Origin: Symsagittifera roscoffensis
Taxonomy: Eukaryota; Xenacoelomorpha; Acoela; Convolutidae
NCBI RefSeq assembly: GCF_963678635.1
Contig: NW_026971449.1
Coordinates: forward strand, 43,501-107,500
Reading direction: 5' to 3'
Length of the DNA stretch: 64,000 bases
A program made the translations under genes and the position numbers. Position 1 is the stretch's first letter, and every line of letters starts with the position of its first letter. The notes beneath the pieces were generated by a model. The model made no database searches and had not been told where the DNA came from. It worked only from the letters and a program-made list of their open reading frames with translations. Below are positions 9,725 to 18,184 of this stretch, piece by piece.

Positions 9725-11077
9725 TTATTTCAAGGTATTAATTGTGACTTTATCCGTTGGGGGGAGAAAAATGTTTTCAATTTCTAATTTAGATAAAGGA
9801 ATTGTATCAAGTGGGTCATGGAGGTCAAAAACTTGATTTATTGTGTATTTTGAATCGTTTGTTTGCGGTCCTGATAAATTTATTTTATCAGTTAGATTTT
9901 CTTTTTCAATTAATGGAAAAAGGTCTTTTTTATGCGGGTGTTGTTTTTTTCTTTTTTGTTGGGTGTTATTTTTTATCCATTGTGAGTATGGAATTGGTTT
10001 GAAAGTTGATGTTCCAAGTAGATCAACTTCGTAGTGGTTATTTTGGCAATCTAAATAAAGTGGGAAGTGTTGTAGATTGTTTATCTGTGATTGTTCAATG
10101 TCAGTTTTTACTGCATATTTGCATTCTAGTCGGGGTGATGTTTCGTTTTCTGCAAGGTAAAATTTTATATTTTTGGGTATTTCAACTGTAGTTTTACGTG
10201 TAAGTAATTCAGGTGGTGTATTTTGACTTAAAGTGTCTGGTAATGCAAGATTCTTTCCTGATGTGCAAACTATATGTAAGTTTGGGAATTTCATTAGAAT
10301 TAATTGAAATCTATAAACTCGGTGATTTGGATTAGATTTTTGTGTAAAGAGAAAAATGATTGGTTTGTGATCTGTGAATAGAACTGTTGGATGTTTTGAT
10401 CCAAGTATTAGAAATTCATATTCTGTTAGTGTATATATTATGGCTGTACATTCTCTCATTAGAGTTGAGAGTCGTAGCTCTGCTTGAGTGAATAGTCGAG
10501 AATTTGCTGATATAAGGTTCATTTTGTTTGTACCATTGTGTGATTGTAATAATACTGCACCGATGCCAAAATTCGAAGCATCGCACATTGCACAGAATGG
10601 TTGATTTGGATCTGGAATTGTATTCAAAATTTTTTCAGTTAAGAGTTTTTTAATTTCTTCAAATCGTACTTGATGTTCTGTGTTCCATTCAAAATTATTT
10701 TGTTGTCTAAGTATATTATAGAATGGTCTTAGGTATAATTGCATTTTATAGACATATTTGCTTAAAAAACTTAACATTCCAAGGAATTCTTGGATTTTCT
10801 TTTTGTTTGTTGGTGGTTGGAGCTTTTGAATAGCATCAATGCGTGATTTTAATGGAGTGATTGTTTTTCTTTCTATATTATGTCCTAAGAATTTAACTCG
10901 TGTTAAAAAGAAGTGTGATTTATCGGGGGCGGCCTTCAGATTTTCGTTCTGAAGTATTTTGTGATAGTGTTCTAAAACTTTAAACATTTCTTCTTTTGTC
11001 TGTGATTGCATAAAAACATCGTCTAAATAGGTGATTGCGTTTTTCTTAAGTATTAGTGGTCGAAAAATTTTGCTCAT
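9725..11077 (-). CDS. Reverse transcriptase C-terminal part and RNase H, copy A
   Basis: The product starts in the RT palm with the catalytic YLDD box (residues 17-20), followed by the conserved FLGHNI and thumb segment FLGMLSFLSKYV. RNase H follows with the Asp in AMCDASNFGIGAVL, the Glu in MRECTAI and the Asp in FTDHKP, then NLALPDTLS. It copies element RNA into DNA and removes the RNA strand. It is part of one pol polyprotein with the upstream and downstream segments. Upstream, the RT is split by a one-base frameshift near 11105; downstream an in-frame TAA at 9725-9727 separates it from integrase. Both look like inactivating changes in this copy. Confidence 0.93.
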   Translation of the reverse strand: MSKIFRPLILKKNAITYLDDVFMQSQTKEEMFKVLEHYHKILQNENLKAAPDKSHFFLTRVKFLGHNIERKTITPLKSRIDAIQKLQPPTNKKKIQEFLGMLSFLSKYVYKMQLYLRPFYNILRQQNNFEWNTEHQVRFEEIKKLLTEKILNTIPDPNQPFCAMCDASNFGIGAVLLQSHNGTNKMNLISANSRLFTQAELRLSTLMRECTAIIYTLTEYEFLILGSKHPTVLFTDHKPIIFLFTQKSNPNHRVYRFQLILMKFPNLHIVCTSGKNLALPDTLSQNTPPELLTRKTTVEIPKNIKFYLAENETSPRLECKYAVKTDIEQSQINNLQHFPLYLDCQNNHYEVDLLGTSTFKPIPYSQWIKNNTQQKRKKQHPHKKDLFPLIEKENLTDKINLSGPQTNDSKYTINQVFDLHDPLDTIPLSKLEIENIFLPPTDKVTINTLK

Positions 11078-11100
11078 AAAAGCTGAAAATGCTGCTGGTC

Positions 11101-12264
11101 CTATGGATATTCCATAGAATAGGCGGTTGAATTATTCTGATTTCCAATAACAAATTGTGTTAAGCGTCGCGATTGTTCATCTAGTGGCATTTGATTATAT
11201 GCACTATTCATATCTGCGGTTGTAAAGTTTTTTCCGTTTATTTTTGTTAAAATAACTTGTATTGGTTCAATAGGCCAATTGCATTTTGATTCGTCTATTA
11301 GTGAATTAAGATATCTAGCGTCTAGAACTATTTTTAATGATTCTCCTTTTGCTAGGATGATAACAGGGTTGATAAATGTGTTACCTTTTGGTTGTTCTTC
11401 TTTGTTTATCGGTGAGATTATATTGTATTGTTCTAAAATATCGAGTAATCTGTTCACTTTATCGTGTAAATGAATTGGTACTTTACTTGCTCTTTGTTTT
11501 TTGAAAACTGCGTCAGGTTTTAATGGGAGATGTAGTGATGAACTGATTTTGCCAACATCAAATTTAGATGTTGCATAGACTGATGAATATTTTATTAGCT
11601 GTTTGGCTAATTTATTAAATTCGTCTTGTGTTATTTGTGAATGTTGGAAGTTAAACATTGTTAAAAATTTCTGTTGATTCTCTGTATAGTTATTTATGTT
11701 GAATGTAGGTTTGAAATATGGGGTTTTTGTGAAATAATCTGTATTTCTTTTTTCATTACTTATTATATTATTTATGGATAATTCTTCATTAAGAATTGTG
11801 GATTGACAAATATCTAATAATTGGAGTATATTATTTACGCGGTATGCTTTTTCGTGTACTGGTGATATCGTAGCGTTGGTTTTGCAATAGCCTAAAAATC
11901 CTAAAGGTAATGTTACTTGATATGGTGTATTGTTGTATACATGTAGAGAAATAATATCTGAGTTCGAGTTTTTCAAATATTTTATGGATGAGATTGTGAT
12001 TTTGAAAAACTTATGGATAGGTTTGAATTCAAAATCTGACATATAGAGTTGTTGTTTATTTTGTTTTTTATCATATTGGTGAACTTGTTTTATTGAAAAA
12101 TTATATATGTTTCCTGATAGTGGTTTCAGGTGTTTTCTCTGTTGATTATATATCGGATAAAATTTTGAAAAGAATGGTGGTTGTTTATTTAATCTTTGAA
12201 AAAATGTTAGGGATGTGTCTTTTGTTTTTGTGTATTTATCTTTGATTAGTATTTTACTATTCAA
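11101..12264 (-). CDS. Protease-RT linker and reverse transcriptase N-terminal part, copy A
   Basis: The first 200 residues are a pol linker; the rest is the RT fingers and palm, with NPVIILAKGESLKIVLDARYLN-type fingers sequence and motif A in FTTADMNSAYNQMPLD at about residues 345-360, supplying the first catalytic Asp. The stated start is a TTG and the frame is open above it, into a retropepsin-like C-terminal piece at 12270-12540. The 3' end runs out of frame just before the conserved FYGIS-type motif, which is found in the next frame, so one base has been gained or lost near 11105. Confidence 0.88.
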   Translation of the reverse strand: MNSKILIKDKYTKTKDTSLTFFQRLNKQPPFFSKFYPIYNQQRKHLKPLSGNIYNFSIKQVHQYDKKQNKQQLYMSDFEFKPIHKFFKITISSIKYLKNSNSDIISLHVYNNTPYQVTLPLGFLGYCKTNATISPVHEKAYRVNNILQLLDICQSTILNEELSINNIISNEKRNTDYFTKTPYFKPTFNINNYTENQQKFLTMFNFQHSQITQDEFNKLAKQLIKYSSVYATSKFDVGKISSSLHLPLKPDAVFKKQRASKVPIHLHDKVNRLLDILEQYNIISPINKEEQPKGNTFINPVIILAKGESLKIVLDARYLNSLIDESKCNWPIEPIQVILTKINGKNFTTADMNSAYNQMPLDEQSRRLTQFVIGNQNNSTAYSMEYP

Positions 12265-12537
12265 AATTTTGATTGTTGGTATATAATTAGAGATAAATGG
12301 TATTCCAATGATATTGTGTTTAATATCAGTGATATGAAATATTTAATTAAATGGTTTATTTAAAATTTTATTTTGCTCTATTGTTCTTGTGGGGAGAAGA
12401 AATAATTGAATTTTTCCATAGTTTACCAATGTTGATCCTTGTGCTGTTGCTAGTTTACTGGAGGTTTCAAGAGGCAAATTTTTTCTTTGGGTTGTTCTTT
12501 TTGTATATTTTGATAGATGTGATTTGTATTCAAGCAT
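12265..12537 (-). pseudogene. Retropepsin-like protease remnant, copy A
   Basis: A minus-strand frame here contains ATAQGSTLVNYGKIQLFLLP, resembling the flap region of retroviral aspartic proteases, and further on HNIIGIPFI, resembling the conserved hydrophobic-Gly motif near the protease C-terminus. An in-frame stop lies at about 12343. I could not find the expected Asp-Thr/Ser-Gly active-site triplet within 100 codons upstream in any minus frame, so the protease looks incomplete, through deletion or frame change. Confidence 0.5.
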
Positions 12538-13703
12538 TTTGTTTGGTCATTTTCATTGGATTGATTTGTAGTGTTGATTTCGTTAGTTTCTCGTGCCGTT
12601 TGTGTAGAATGGATGGGTTCAATATAATAATTGTGAAGGAGTTCTAATTGATTTTCATATATATGTGATGAAAAAGGTTGTTCATATATAATAGGTTCGT
12701 AGTCATTTTCGACTGCTATCATATTGATGGAGATAGTGTTTTCTTTATCACTTTCTGAATCTGATGATTCACAGTTTATTTGATTTAGTTGTAGTTCGTT
12801 ATTTCCTGTGTCATCAATACCTGAGGGGTCTGATGTTGTTTCTTGGTTTGATTGTACTTGATTAATATTTCTGTGATGTTTAGGTGTACTACTTCTGTGG
12901 CGATTGTTAGAATTATTATAATGGTTATTATTCCTGTGTGGTGATTGGGAATAATTTCTATAACGGTTATTAAAACTTGAATGTCGATTTTGTGAATTAT
13001 TTCGTGATCTGTTTTGATAATTATTGTTTGGTCTGTTATAGTTTGATCTATTATATGAGTTATTCCTTGATCGATTGTTCGGGTAATTCTGGTTTCGGTT
13101 GTTTGAATAACTTCTATTTCGATTATTGGAGTAGTTTCTATTTCTATTGTATGATGAGTTTCGTGATTGATTGTTTGGATAGTAATTATTTCTTGATTGG
13201 GAATTAGATCTAGAAACAAATTGTGTTGTATTTGAATTTGATCTGGAGTAGTTATTTCGACTATTTGGTCTATTATAATGGTTTTGTGATGAATTTTGTG
13301 TATTTCTTCGTTCTGGTGATCTTCCTCTATAACTTGAGTTATATGGTGATTGAGTTCTCGTGTAATTGGTATTGTTCGGAAGTGGTTTTCCTGAACTGTT
13401 GTTGCTGTATACATTTTTGTTCGGTAGATTTTGATCTTTTTTCATGTACTGATAGAATGATTTATTCGGTTCTTTATATTTTTGAGGTTTGTTTTGATTG
13501 TCCTGTTGTTTTTGTCTACATTCAGAAATACTATGTCCGTATTGTCGGCAATAATTACACCATTTTTTGAAAGATGGTTTGCTTTTAAAGTTTGGGTGTT
13601 TTTCATAAGTAATTGAGTATTTCAGTGATTTTTTCAACGAGGTCTGTATCTGATTCCTGTATATTTTTGATATTTGTGGTATTTGTTTCAATTCGGTTAA
13701 CAT
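12450..13703 (-). CDS. Nucleocapsid-like CCHC protein with Asn/Ser/Arg-rich region
   Basis: An ATG-initiated 417-codon frame overlaps the gag end by 101 bases in another frame (offset +1). A single zinc knuckle CNYCRQYGHSISEC (C-x2-C-x4-H-x4-C) lies at about residues 49-62, as in Gag nucleocapsids that bind genomic RNA. It is followed by about 180 residues almost wholly of Asn, Ser, Arg, Tyr and Gln in repeats such as NYSNNRNRSYSNNRNQNYPN. This is an intrinsically disordered, RNA-binding, prion-like composition. The last 130 residues are acidic. It probably belongs to a Gag-Pol polyprotein reached by frameshifting. Copy B keeps the knuckle but lacks the low-complexity region. Confidence 0.8.
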   Translation of the reverse strand: MLTELKQIPQISKIYRNQIQTSLKKSLKYSITYEKHPNFKSKPSFKKWCNYCRQYGHSISECRQKQQDNQNKPQKYKEPNKSFYQYMKKDQNLPNKNVYSNNSSGKPLPNNTNYTRTQSPYNSSYRGRSPERRNTQNSSQNHYNRPNSRNNYSRSNSNTTQFVSRSNSQSRNNYYPNNQSRNSSYNRNRNYSNNRNRSYSNNRNQNYPNNRSRNNSYNRSNYNRPNNNYQNRSRNNSQNRHSSFNNRYRNYSQSPHRNNNHYNNSNNRHRSSTPKHHRNINQVQSNQETTSDPSGIDDTGNNELQLNQINCESSDSESDKENTISINMIAVENDYEPIIYEQPFSSHIYENQLELLHNYYIEPIHSTQTARETNEINTTNQSNENDQTKCLNTNHIYQNIQKEQPKEKICLLKPPVN

Positions 13704-14967
13704 ATTGTAATTTCAGATTTTCTGTTTCTTCAAGTTTCATTGTGATTTCCGCTTGCTCTAGTTTGTCTACTAGTTTTCGAAAATCTAAATCGGGCTCTCG
13801 AATTGAGGAGGGATGGGATGCTCTCTTTTTTATTGCTATTTTCCTTAATTGAGGTGTTAAGGTCATCATTAAGATTTCTGTCATTTTTGTGTTTTTATAG
13901 TCGTGTGTGTTTAATGAATATGCTTTTCGAACTAGTGTTTCGATACGTACTGCTAATTGTTTGATGGTTTCATTTGGTAATCTGCGAATTTCATTACATA
14001 AAACTCTTTGTTGTTGTTTGTTTCTTTCGGAGTCAAACATTTTTGAAAATTCTTGTGTAAATCTTTTCCAATTTGATTTTATTTCTATAGGCAATACTGA
14101 AAACCATTTTTGGGCTGCGCCGTCTAGGGTTGTCTGTATCAACGCTGTGCGTCGATGTATCCAATTTTGATGTAGTGGCGTATTAATTGGTTCAGGTCCT
14201 ATATTTAAAATTAAATTTGCTGTTACTGCATTTAAATAATCTTCTACAGAATATTCAGGGTCTGTTCCTGTGAATACCATTAATGGTTTGTTTGATGTTA
14301 TTGATGATCCACCCATAAGGTATGGATTCATTGTCATTTGTAATGATTCTGCTGCATTTGGCATTTGTGAAAAATTCGAAAGTTGATTTTTTGTTATTTC
14401 GTGTTGTTGAAGGTAATATGGAAGTGGTATTTCATTTTGCATTTGTGTTGGTTGATACGAGTGTGTAATCATTTGGTTTTGTGGCTGAATTGGTTGAAAA
14501 GATTGTGTATTAATTGGGTTTTGCATTTGCATTGGTTGTTGATTTTGTGTATCTGTTGGGTGTGGAGAAAAAATTCTATGATATGTATACGGTTTTTGCA
14601 CTCCTTGTCCACGATATTCTTGAGTGTATGGTGCAAATATATCTTGTTGTAAATAATCATCATCAGAGGATAAATAATCCGTTTGATGAGATGCTTGCTT
14701 TTTATTTTTATTCTGTTGAAAGAATGGGTAATTTTCACTACGATCCTGTGGAGGATGTGAATTAGTTTGAAAATTTACTGAGTTGGTTGTTGCCATTGGG
14801 TTATCCCAATATCGAGATCTTATCTGATTATTATTATTTTTTCGTGGGGGGTAGTTTGTTTTTGATGAATGTGCGTAATTATAATTGTGTTCCGCAAAAG
14901 TGTTTCTTGTGAACGTTCTGCGTGTTTTTGACGGTATTGTCATGGGTCTATATGTTTGATGATCCAT
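13603..14967 (-). CDS. gag: Gag (capsid), copy A
   Basis: This encodes the structural Gag that assembles the particle. The first 200 residues are Gln/Pro/Asn-rich (repeated MQNP, QPQNQM and QPTQMQNE-like units). Residues about 220-410 form a capsid domain of the retrotransposon Gag type, with YSVEDYLNAVTANLILNIG, WIHRRTALIQTTLDGAAQKWF and the major-homology-like RVLCNEIRRLPNETIKQLAVR. The ATG at 14967 is the first in frame, but the frame is open upstream to about 15215 with sequence conserved in copy B (53369-53551), so translation may begin earlier or enter by frameshift from the 293-codon ORF. The 3' end overlaps the zinc-knuckle frame. Confidence 0.88.
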   Translation of the reverse strand: MDHQTYRPMTIPSKTRRTFTRNTFAEHNYNYAHSSKTNYPPRKNNNNQIRSRYWDNPMATTNSVNFQTNSHPPQDRSENYPFFQQNKNKKQASHQTDYLSSDDDYLQQDIFAPYTQEYRGQGVQKPYTYHRIFSPHPTDTQNQQPMQMQNPINTQSFQPIQPQNQMITHSYQPTQMQNEIPLPYYLQQHEITKNQLSNFSQMPNAAESLQMTMNPYLMGGSSITSNKPLMVFTGTDPEYSVEDYLNAVTANLILNIGPEPINTPLHQNWIHRRTALIQTTLDGAAQKWFSVLPIEIKSNWKRFTQEFSKMFDSERNKQQQRVLCNEIRRLPNETIKQLAVRIETLVRKAYSLNTHDYKNTKMTEILMMTLTPQLRKIAIKKRASHPSSIREPDLDFRKLVDKLEQAEITMKLEETENLKLQYVNRIETNTTNIKNIQESDTDLVEKITEILNYL

Positions 14968-15215
14968 TTGTGAATATTTTGGAGCAACCGAAGGTTTAAC
15001 GGTTGATTGTAAGGTTACCTGTGCTAGTGAAGTGTTTGTATTTCTTGGTGTTGTTAAATTTGGACGTATTGGTGAAATACTTTGTTGTGTAGTTGTTGTT
15101 GTTTGTACAATTTCTTTATTTATGAAGTGTGATGGTGTCTGAATATCTTGCTGAGTGAGATTCCTAGTTCCATTAAGGTTTTCATTGTGTATGACGGTCG
15201 AGTTTAAGCTGTTAT
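14968..15215 (-). CDS. Upstream extension of the gag reading frame
   Basis: This stretch has no ATG in the gag frame but is open throughout and overlaps the end of the 293-codon ORF by a few codons. Its translation includes GTRNLTQQDIQTPS and TTTTTQQSISPIRPNLTTP. Copy B carries GTRNPTQQDIQTPS and TTTTQQSISPTHPTLTIP in the matching place and frame (53369-53551). Conservation of the protein sequence despite heavy decay of copy B implies it is translated, perhaps through a +1 frameshift from ORF-B. Confidence 0.5.
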
Positions 15216-16093
15216 TTCGCGTATTCCGGGAGAAATGTATTGTAGTTTAATGGTGTTGCATCAATGGTTAATGGTACTACTCTTACATAATCTCTGGTAT
15301 AAGATATTGTACTTTTTGCTTGACTTGCAATTGATTGTGGGATATTTATAAATGCATAATGAGACCATTCGGGGTCCCAAACGTAGTCTGACTGTTCTGT
15401 GATGGCGGTATCATCGTTTGAATTTTGAGGTCTAAAATTTTTTCTTGCTTGTGAAATTAAATCTATATTATGTGTGAAATAATCTATTATAAACCATGCC
15501 AAAAATTTTTGTAAGTCATGTTTTGTATGTTGTGAAACATCATCTTTAGTGAAATTTTCTTTAATTATATGTAGAAATGTTGAAAATAGTGTGATTTCAT
15601 GTCGTACCTTTATATGTTTGGATGTCTCTGTCGGTGAGACACTTGGGATTGGAATTTCGTTCTCTAATATTAAGATATAACTATATATTATGGCAAAAAC
15701 TTCATTAGTGAATATGGAGTTTGCTCTTTGTGAGTTATGATATTGTATGCTTTTTATGTATTCTGAGAATACTTTTGAAAATTCTAAATCAAGGTCGTCT
15801 GTTTGAATTTTATATTTGCGGTGATTCGGGTTTGGTGAGCTGAATTCTATGGTGTAGATTCCGTATTGTTGTGTCAAATTACATATATCTTTCAGATAGT
15901 GATCAATAATTTGTCTTTTGATCTTTACATCTGGGAACTCTGCTTTACATGGGCTGATTCCGGGTTCAAATAAATTTAGTAGTAAATTCTTGCAAAGTAT
16001 ATGCTGTCCTCTATCATTAGGTGCATCTACGAGGAAGGGGAAGATATCGTCATCATCTGGACTATCTTCACTTGGAGTGTGTGTTTGGCTCAT
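15212..16093 (-). CDS. ORF-B upstream of gag, 293 aa, unknown
   Basis: An ATG-initiated intact frame of 293 codons. The N-terminus is acidic (SEDSPDDDDIFPF); the rest looks like a folded, mainly helical domain with aromatic clusters (ILCKNLLLNLFEPGISPC, FLAWFIIDYFTHNIDL). There is no signal peptide or clear membrane span. It overlaps the upstream ORF-A by 26 bases and abuts the open gag frame. Copy B has matching decayed sequence at 53580-54450. Its position at the 5' end of gag would suit a matrix-like or particle protein, but no motif supports that. A separate gene here is unusual for Gypsy elements. Confidence 0.7.
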   Translation of the reverse strand: MSQTHTPSEDSPDDDDIFPFLVDAPNDRGQHILCKNLLLNLFEPGISPCKAEFPDVKIKRQIIDHYLKDICNLTQQYGIYTIEFSSPNPNHRKYKIQTDDLDLEFSKVFSEYIKSIQYHNSQRANSIFTNEVFAIIYSYILILENEIPIPSVSPTETSKHIKVRHEITLFSTFLHIIKENFTKDDVSQHTKHDLQKFLAWFIIDYFTHNIDLISQARKNFRPQNSNDDTAITEQSDYVWDPEWSHYAFINIPQSIASQAKSTISYTRDYVRVVPLTIDATPLNYNTFLPEYAK

Positions 16094-16535
16094 TTTTTCG
16101 TTTAATGACTGTTAATAGGTAATTATCGATGTGTCTAATTGGTTGATTCCAATTATATAAATGTACTGGTTTGTGTTTATATGGCTTTTTTATTCTTCTT
16201 TTTCCTCTTTTTGATGAATTTGAAGTTGTTTCTGAGTCGGAAAAATATAATTGATCGTGAATGGGGCAATTTTTATCTATAGATTCTTTTAAATTATAAA
16301 GTTCGTCTAAATTGCTGGCTTCTGATTCTGAAAATGCGTTTCTATTTTTGGAAAATCTTTTTCGTGTTATTTGTCTTTGTTTAGTTATTATTTTTCTTTT
16401 TAGTGTTTGTCGTTTTGTTCTAATATATCCAACTGTTTGTGTGTGAGGTGTGATTACAAGGTCGTATTTTTTGTTATCTATTTCACAGTTGTGCAAAACG
16501 ATTGTTTGTTTGTTTCCTAGATTTTTAAATGACAT
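16068..16535 (-). CDS. ORF-A, small basic protein, 155 aa, unknown
   Basis: The first ORF after the leader, ATG-initiated and intact. The protein is strongly basic, with two clusters: residues about 40-62 (KRQTLKRKIITKQRQITRKR) and about 109-122 (KRGKRRIKKPYKHKP), both resembling nuclear localisation or RNA-binding stretches. They are separated by an acidic Ser/Glu-rich segment with a possible phosphorylation run (SDSETTSNSS). Size, charge pattern and position recall retroviral regulatory RNA-binding proteins, but this is analogy only. Copy B holds remnants at 54470-54830, including a similar FSDAE-like acidic patch and the NWNQPIRH end. It overlaps ORF-B by 26 bases. Confidence 0.65.
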   Translation of the reverse strand: MSFKNLGNKQTIVLHNCEIDNKKYDLVITPHTQTVGYIRTKRQTLKRKIITKQRQITRKRFSKNRNAFSESEASNLDELYNLKESIDKNCPIHDQLYFSDSETTSNSSKRGKRRIKKPYKHKPVHLYNWNQPIRHIDNYLLTVIKRKNEPNTHSK

Positions 16536-17773
16536 AAGGTTTAGGATGATGGATTGTTAGATGATTTCTATTTTCTTAAATTGTTAGTCCTTACGAGTTT
16601 TTGGTTAGCTTAACCTGGGTCTATTTGTTCAGGGTTGGAGAGAAAAGTATATCGATTCCGAAGAATGATTTTTTACTTTCTCGTGGGTAGTATAAGCTAA
16701 GGTGTTAACTTACTTAATCTTACTTAAGGGTAGTGATTGTGTTCAAGGGTTGGAGAATAGTAAATCGATCCACAAGGTTTAGGTATAATTAGAACGCGAG
16801 TAGTTCGTTAGATACTATTTTAAACTTACTAAGTCTGCGATTTATCCTGGGTCTGGTAAGAGGAGGGTTCAAGTGAAGGATGACTAACCGAAGTTCTTCA
16901 CTGTTTATCCTAATTTGAATGATTAGTTTTGTTCAAAAATTTATATTAGTCTTGGGTTTTTTGAAAGGGTTGGATAGTGAATCGACGTTTGAGGTCGTTA
17001 GACACTAGCTAAGTGGGTGGGGGAGAACAAAATTTGTTCTTTTTGATCCAAGGATAGGCCTTGATGATCAAGTTTAAATTTAATTAAATAGAAAATGAAT
17101 TAAGATCCAAGGATAAGCCTTGATGATCTGATTTTAAAATTAAGTGAATTTAAGTTTAAAATGGTTTAAATTTATTTAAGAAAAGATTTAGTGTTTTAGT
17201 GATATTAGTGAGCTTATGATTGCTGTTATGTTTTAGGTGATGAAGCTGGGACAACTGATGATTTTATGATTACTAACAGTTTATTGTCATGCTACTAATT
17301 TTTATTTTGATTTTCAATAAATATTTTCCAAACATGTTTTATATAATACTGCAGAATTTTAGGAAAACGATCTGAGATATTTTTATCAATCGTTATTGTA
17401 AATTAAAATTTTGTTTAGCGCCTGAAATGATTATGAAGATTGACTTCAAGATTTAAGTTTGCAAATGAAAACCTAAATTCATTGCTAATAAGATTCTAAA
17501 TATAAAAGTTTGTGTTGGCTTTTGCCGTACTATCATATAACTATTTGGTAAGTTTCTACTTTGTTGTATGTCGTCTCTGGTTCGAGGTCTTCTTCCAATT
17601 CCGGGTAGTTCTCTTATCGTTCGGAATATTGGCTTTGATCTATTGAGTCGTAGAGACATTTCGATTAAATTATCGTCGTGTAACATTTTTAAAATGTTTT
17701 GTCTAAATTCTAATCTATTTTTGGTTAATTCTCAGCTATTAAGGTCTTGTTCGAGACTTATGGTCGCACCAGA
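16536..17773 (-). promoter_or_regulatory. 5' leader of copy A with duplicated stem-loops
   Basis: About 1.24 kb between the LTR and ORF-A with no convincing gene. It holds an AGAACAAA-A-TTTGTTCT palindrome at about 17026-17042, followed by two copies, exactly 60 bases apart, of a 25-bp hairpin unit starting GATCCAAGGATA (17044-17068 and 17104-17128). The same palindrome and hairpin pair occur in copy B's leader (about 55287-55389). Conserved paired stem-loops just after the 5' LTR suit a packaging or dimerisation signal. Confidence 0.5.
17754..17771 (-). promoter_or_regulatory. Candidate primer binding site, copy A
   Basis: On the minus strand the sequence just inside the 5' LTR begins TGGTGCGACCATAAGTC, two bases after the LTR end. 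Retroelement primer sites begin TGG because they pair with the CCA of a tRNA 3' end. Copy B has TGGTGTGACCAAAAGTC in the same place. The tRNA cannot be named from this alone. Confidence 0.5.
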
Positions 17774-18184
17774 TGAGTTATGACCGAGGTGGTTAACTCA
17801 TAGAGTAATTTCGGATAGGGTACACCGTCTGCTCGTCACGCTATCTTATTTTCGGCCGGATAGATTCGTGCAACTTCTTAGTCTAATACCGATCCTAATC
17901 TTACTCTTATACTATCTAGTCTCAGGTTGTTTAACTAGTCTCTGCTAGGCTCAATAGATCTAGGGTATACTGGTTTATTGCGGCTGCTGAAGTTCTCTTG
18001 GAGAGGCAACTAATTTCTAAGTTAAATTCAAATCTCTCTGGTGCTGAAATTACAAGTAATTTCAGCACTTACAAATAAGTGGGTTGTTAGTTAGATGGAT
18101 CATGATTGGTTAATATTAAATACTTTACAGTGGTAAAATATCTAATTTATCCAATCATAAAATGTAGTTTAGATCAGGTTCCAG
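17774..18184 (-). repeat. 5' LTR of copy A
   Basis: About 411 bp similar to 22625-23031 and 56037-56414. Shared landmarks are ATTTTCGGCCGGATA, CGTGCAACTTCTTAGTCTAA and a 28-base perfect hairpin at 18041-18068 followed by ACTTACAAATAAGTG. On the minus strand the LTRs run from about TGGAACC to ACTCA, in keeping with TG...CA ends. This copy differs in its middle from the copy B LTRs. Confidence 0.75.

Larger units (their letters stand above)
1..18184 (-). mobile_element. Giant env-bearing Ty3/Gypsy-type LTR retroelement, copy A
   Basis: Read on the minus strand, this stretch has a 5' LTR at its right edge, a leader, two extra ORFs, gag, a zinc knuckle, reverse transcriptase, RNase H, integrase, small membrane ORFs, an envelope-like region, a 3' accessory ORF and a 3' non-coding tail. 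The order RT, RNase H, integrase is that of Ty3/Gypsy elements and retroviruses. At about 18 kb it is far longer than usual Gypsy elements. The 3' LTR is not visible; alignment with copy B (copy B 23610 matches copy A 600) puts it just left of base 1. Pol has one frameshift (near 11105) and one in-frame stop (9725), and the envelope region is split over several frames, so this copy looks recently active but no longer intact. Confidence 0.85.

Noticed and set aside
12785..13414. 209-codon minus-strand frame as a gene.
   Set aside because: It is the alternative reading of the Asn/Ser/Arg repeat tract; its Ile/Thr/His periodicity follows from the repeat and the CCHC-linked frame explains the region.
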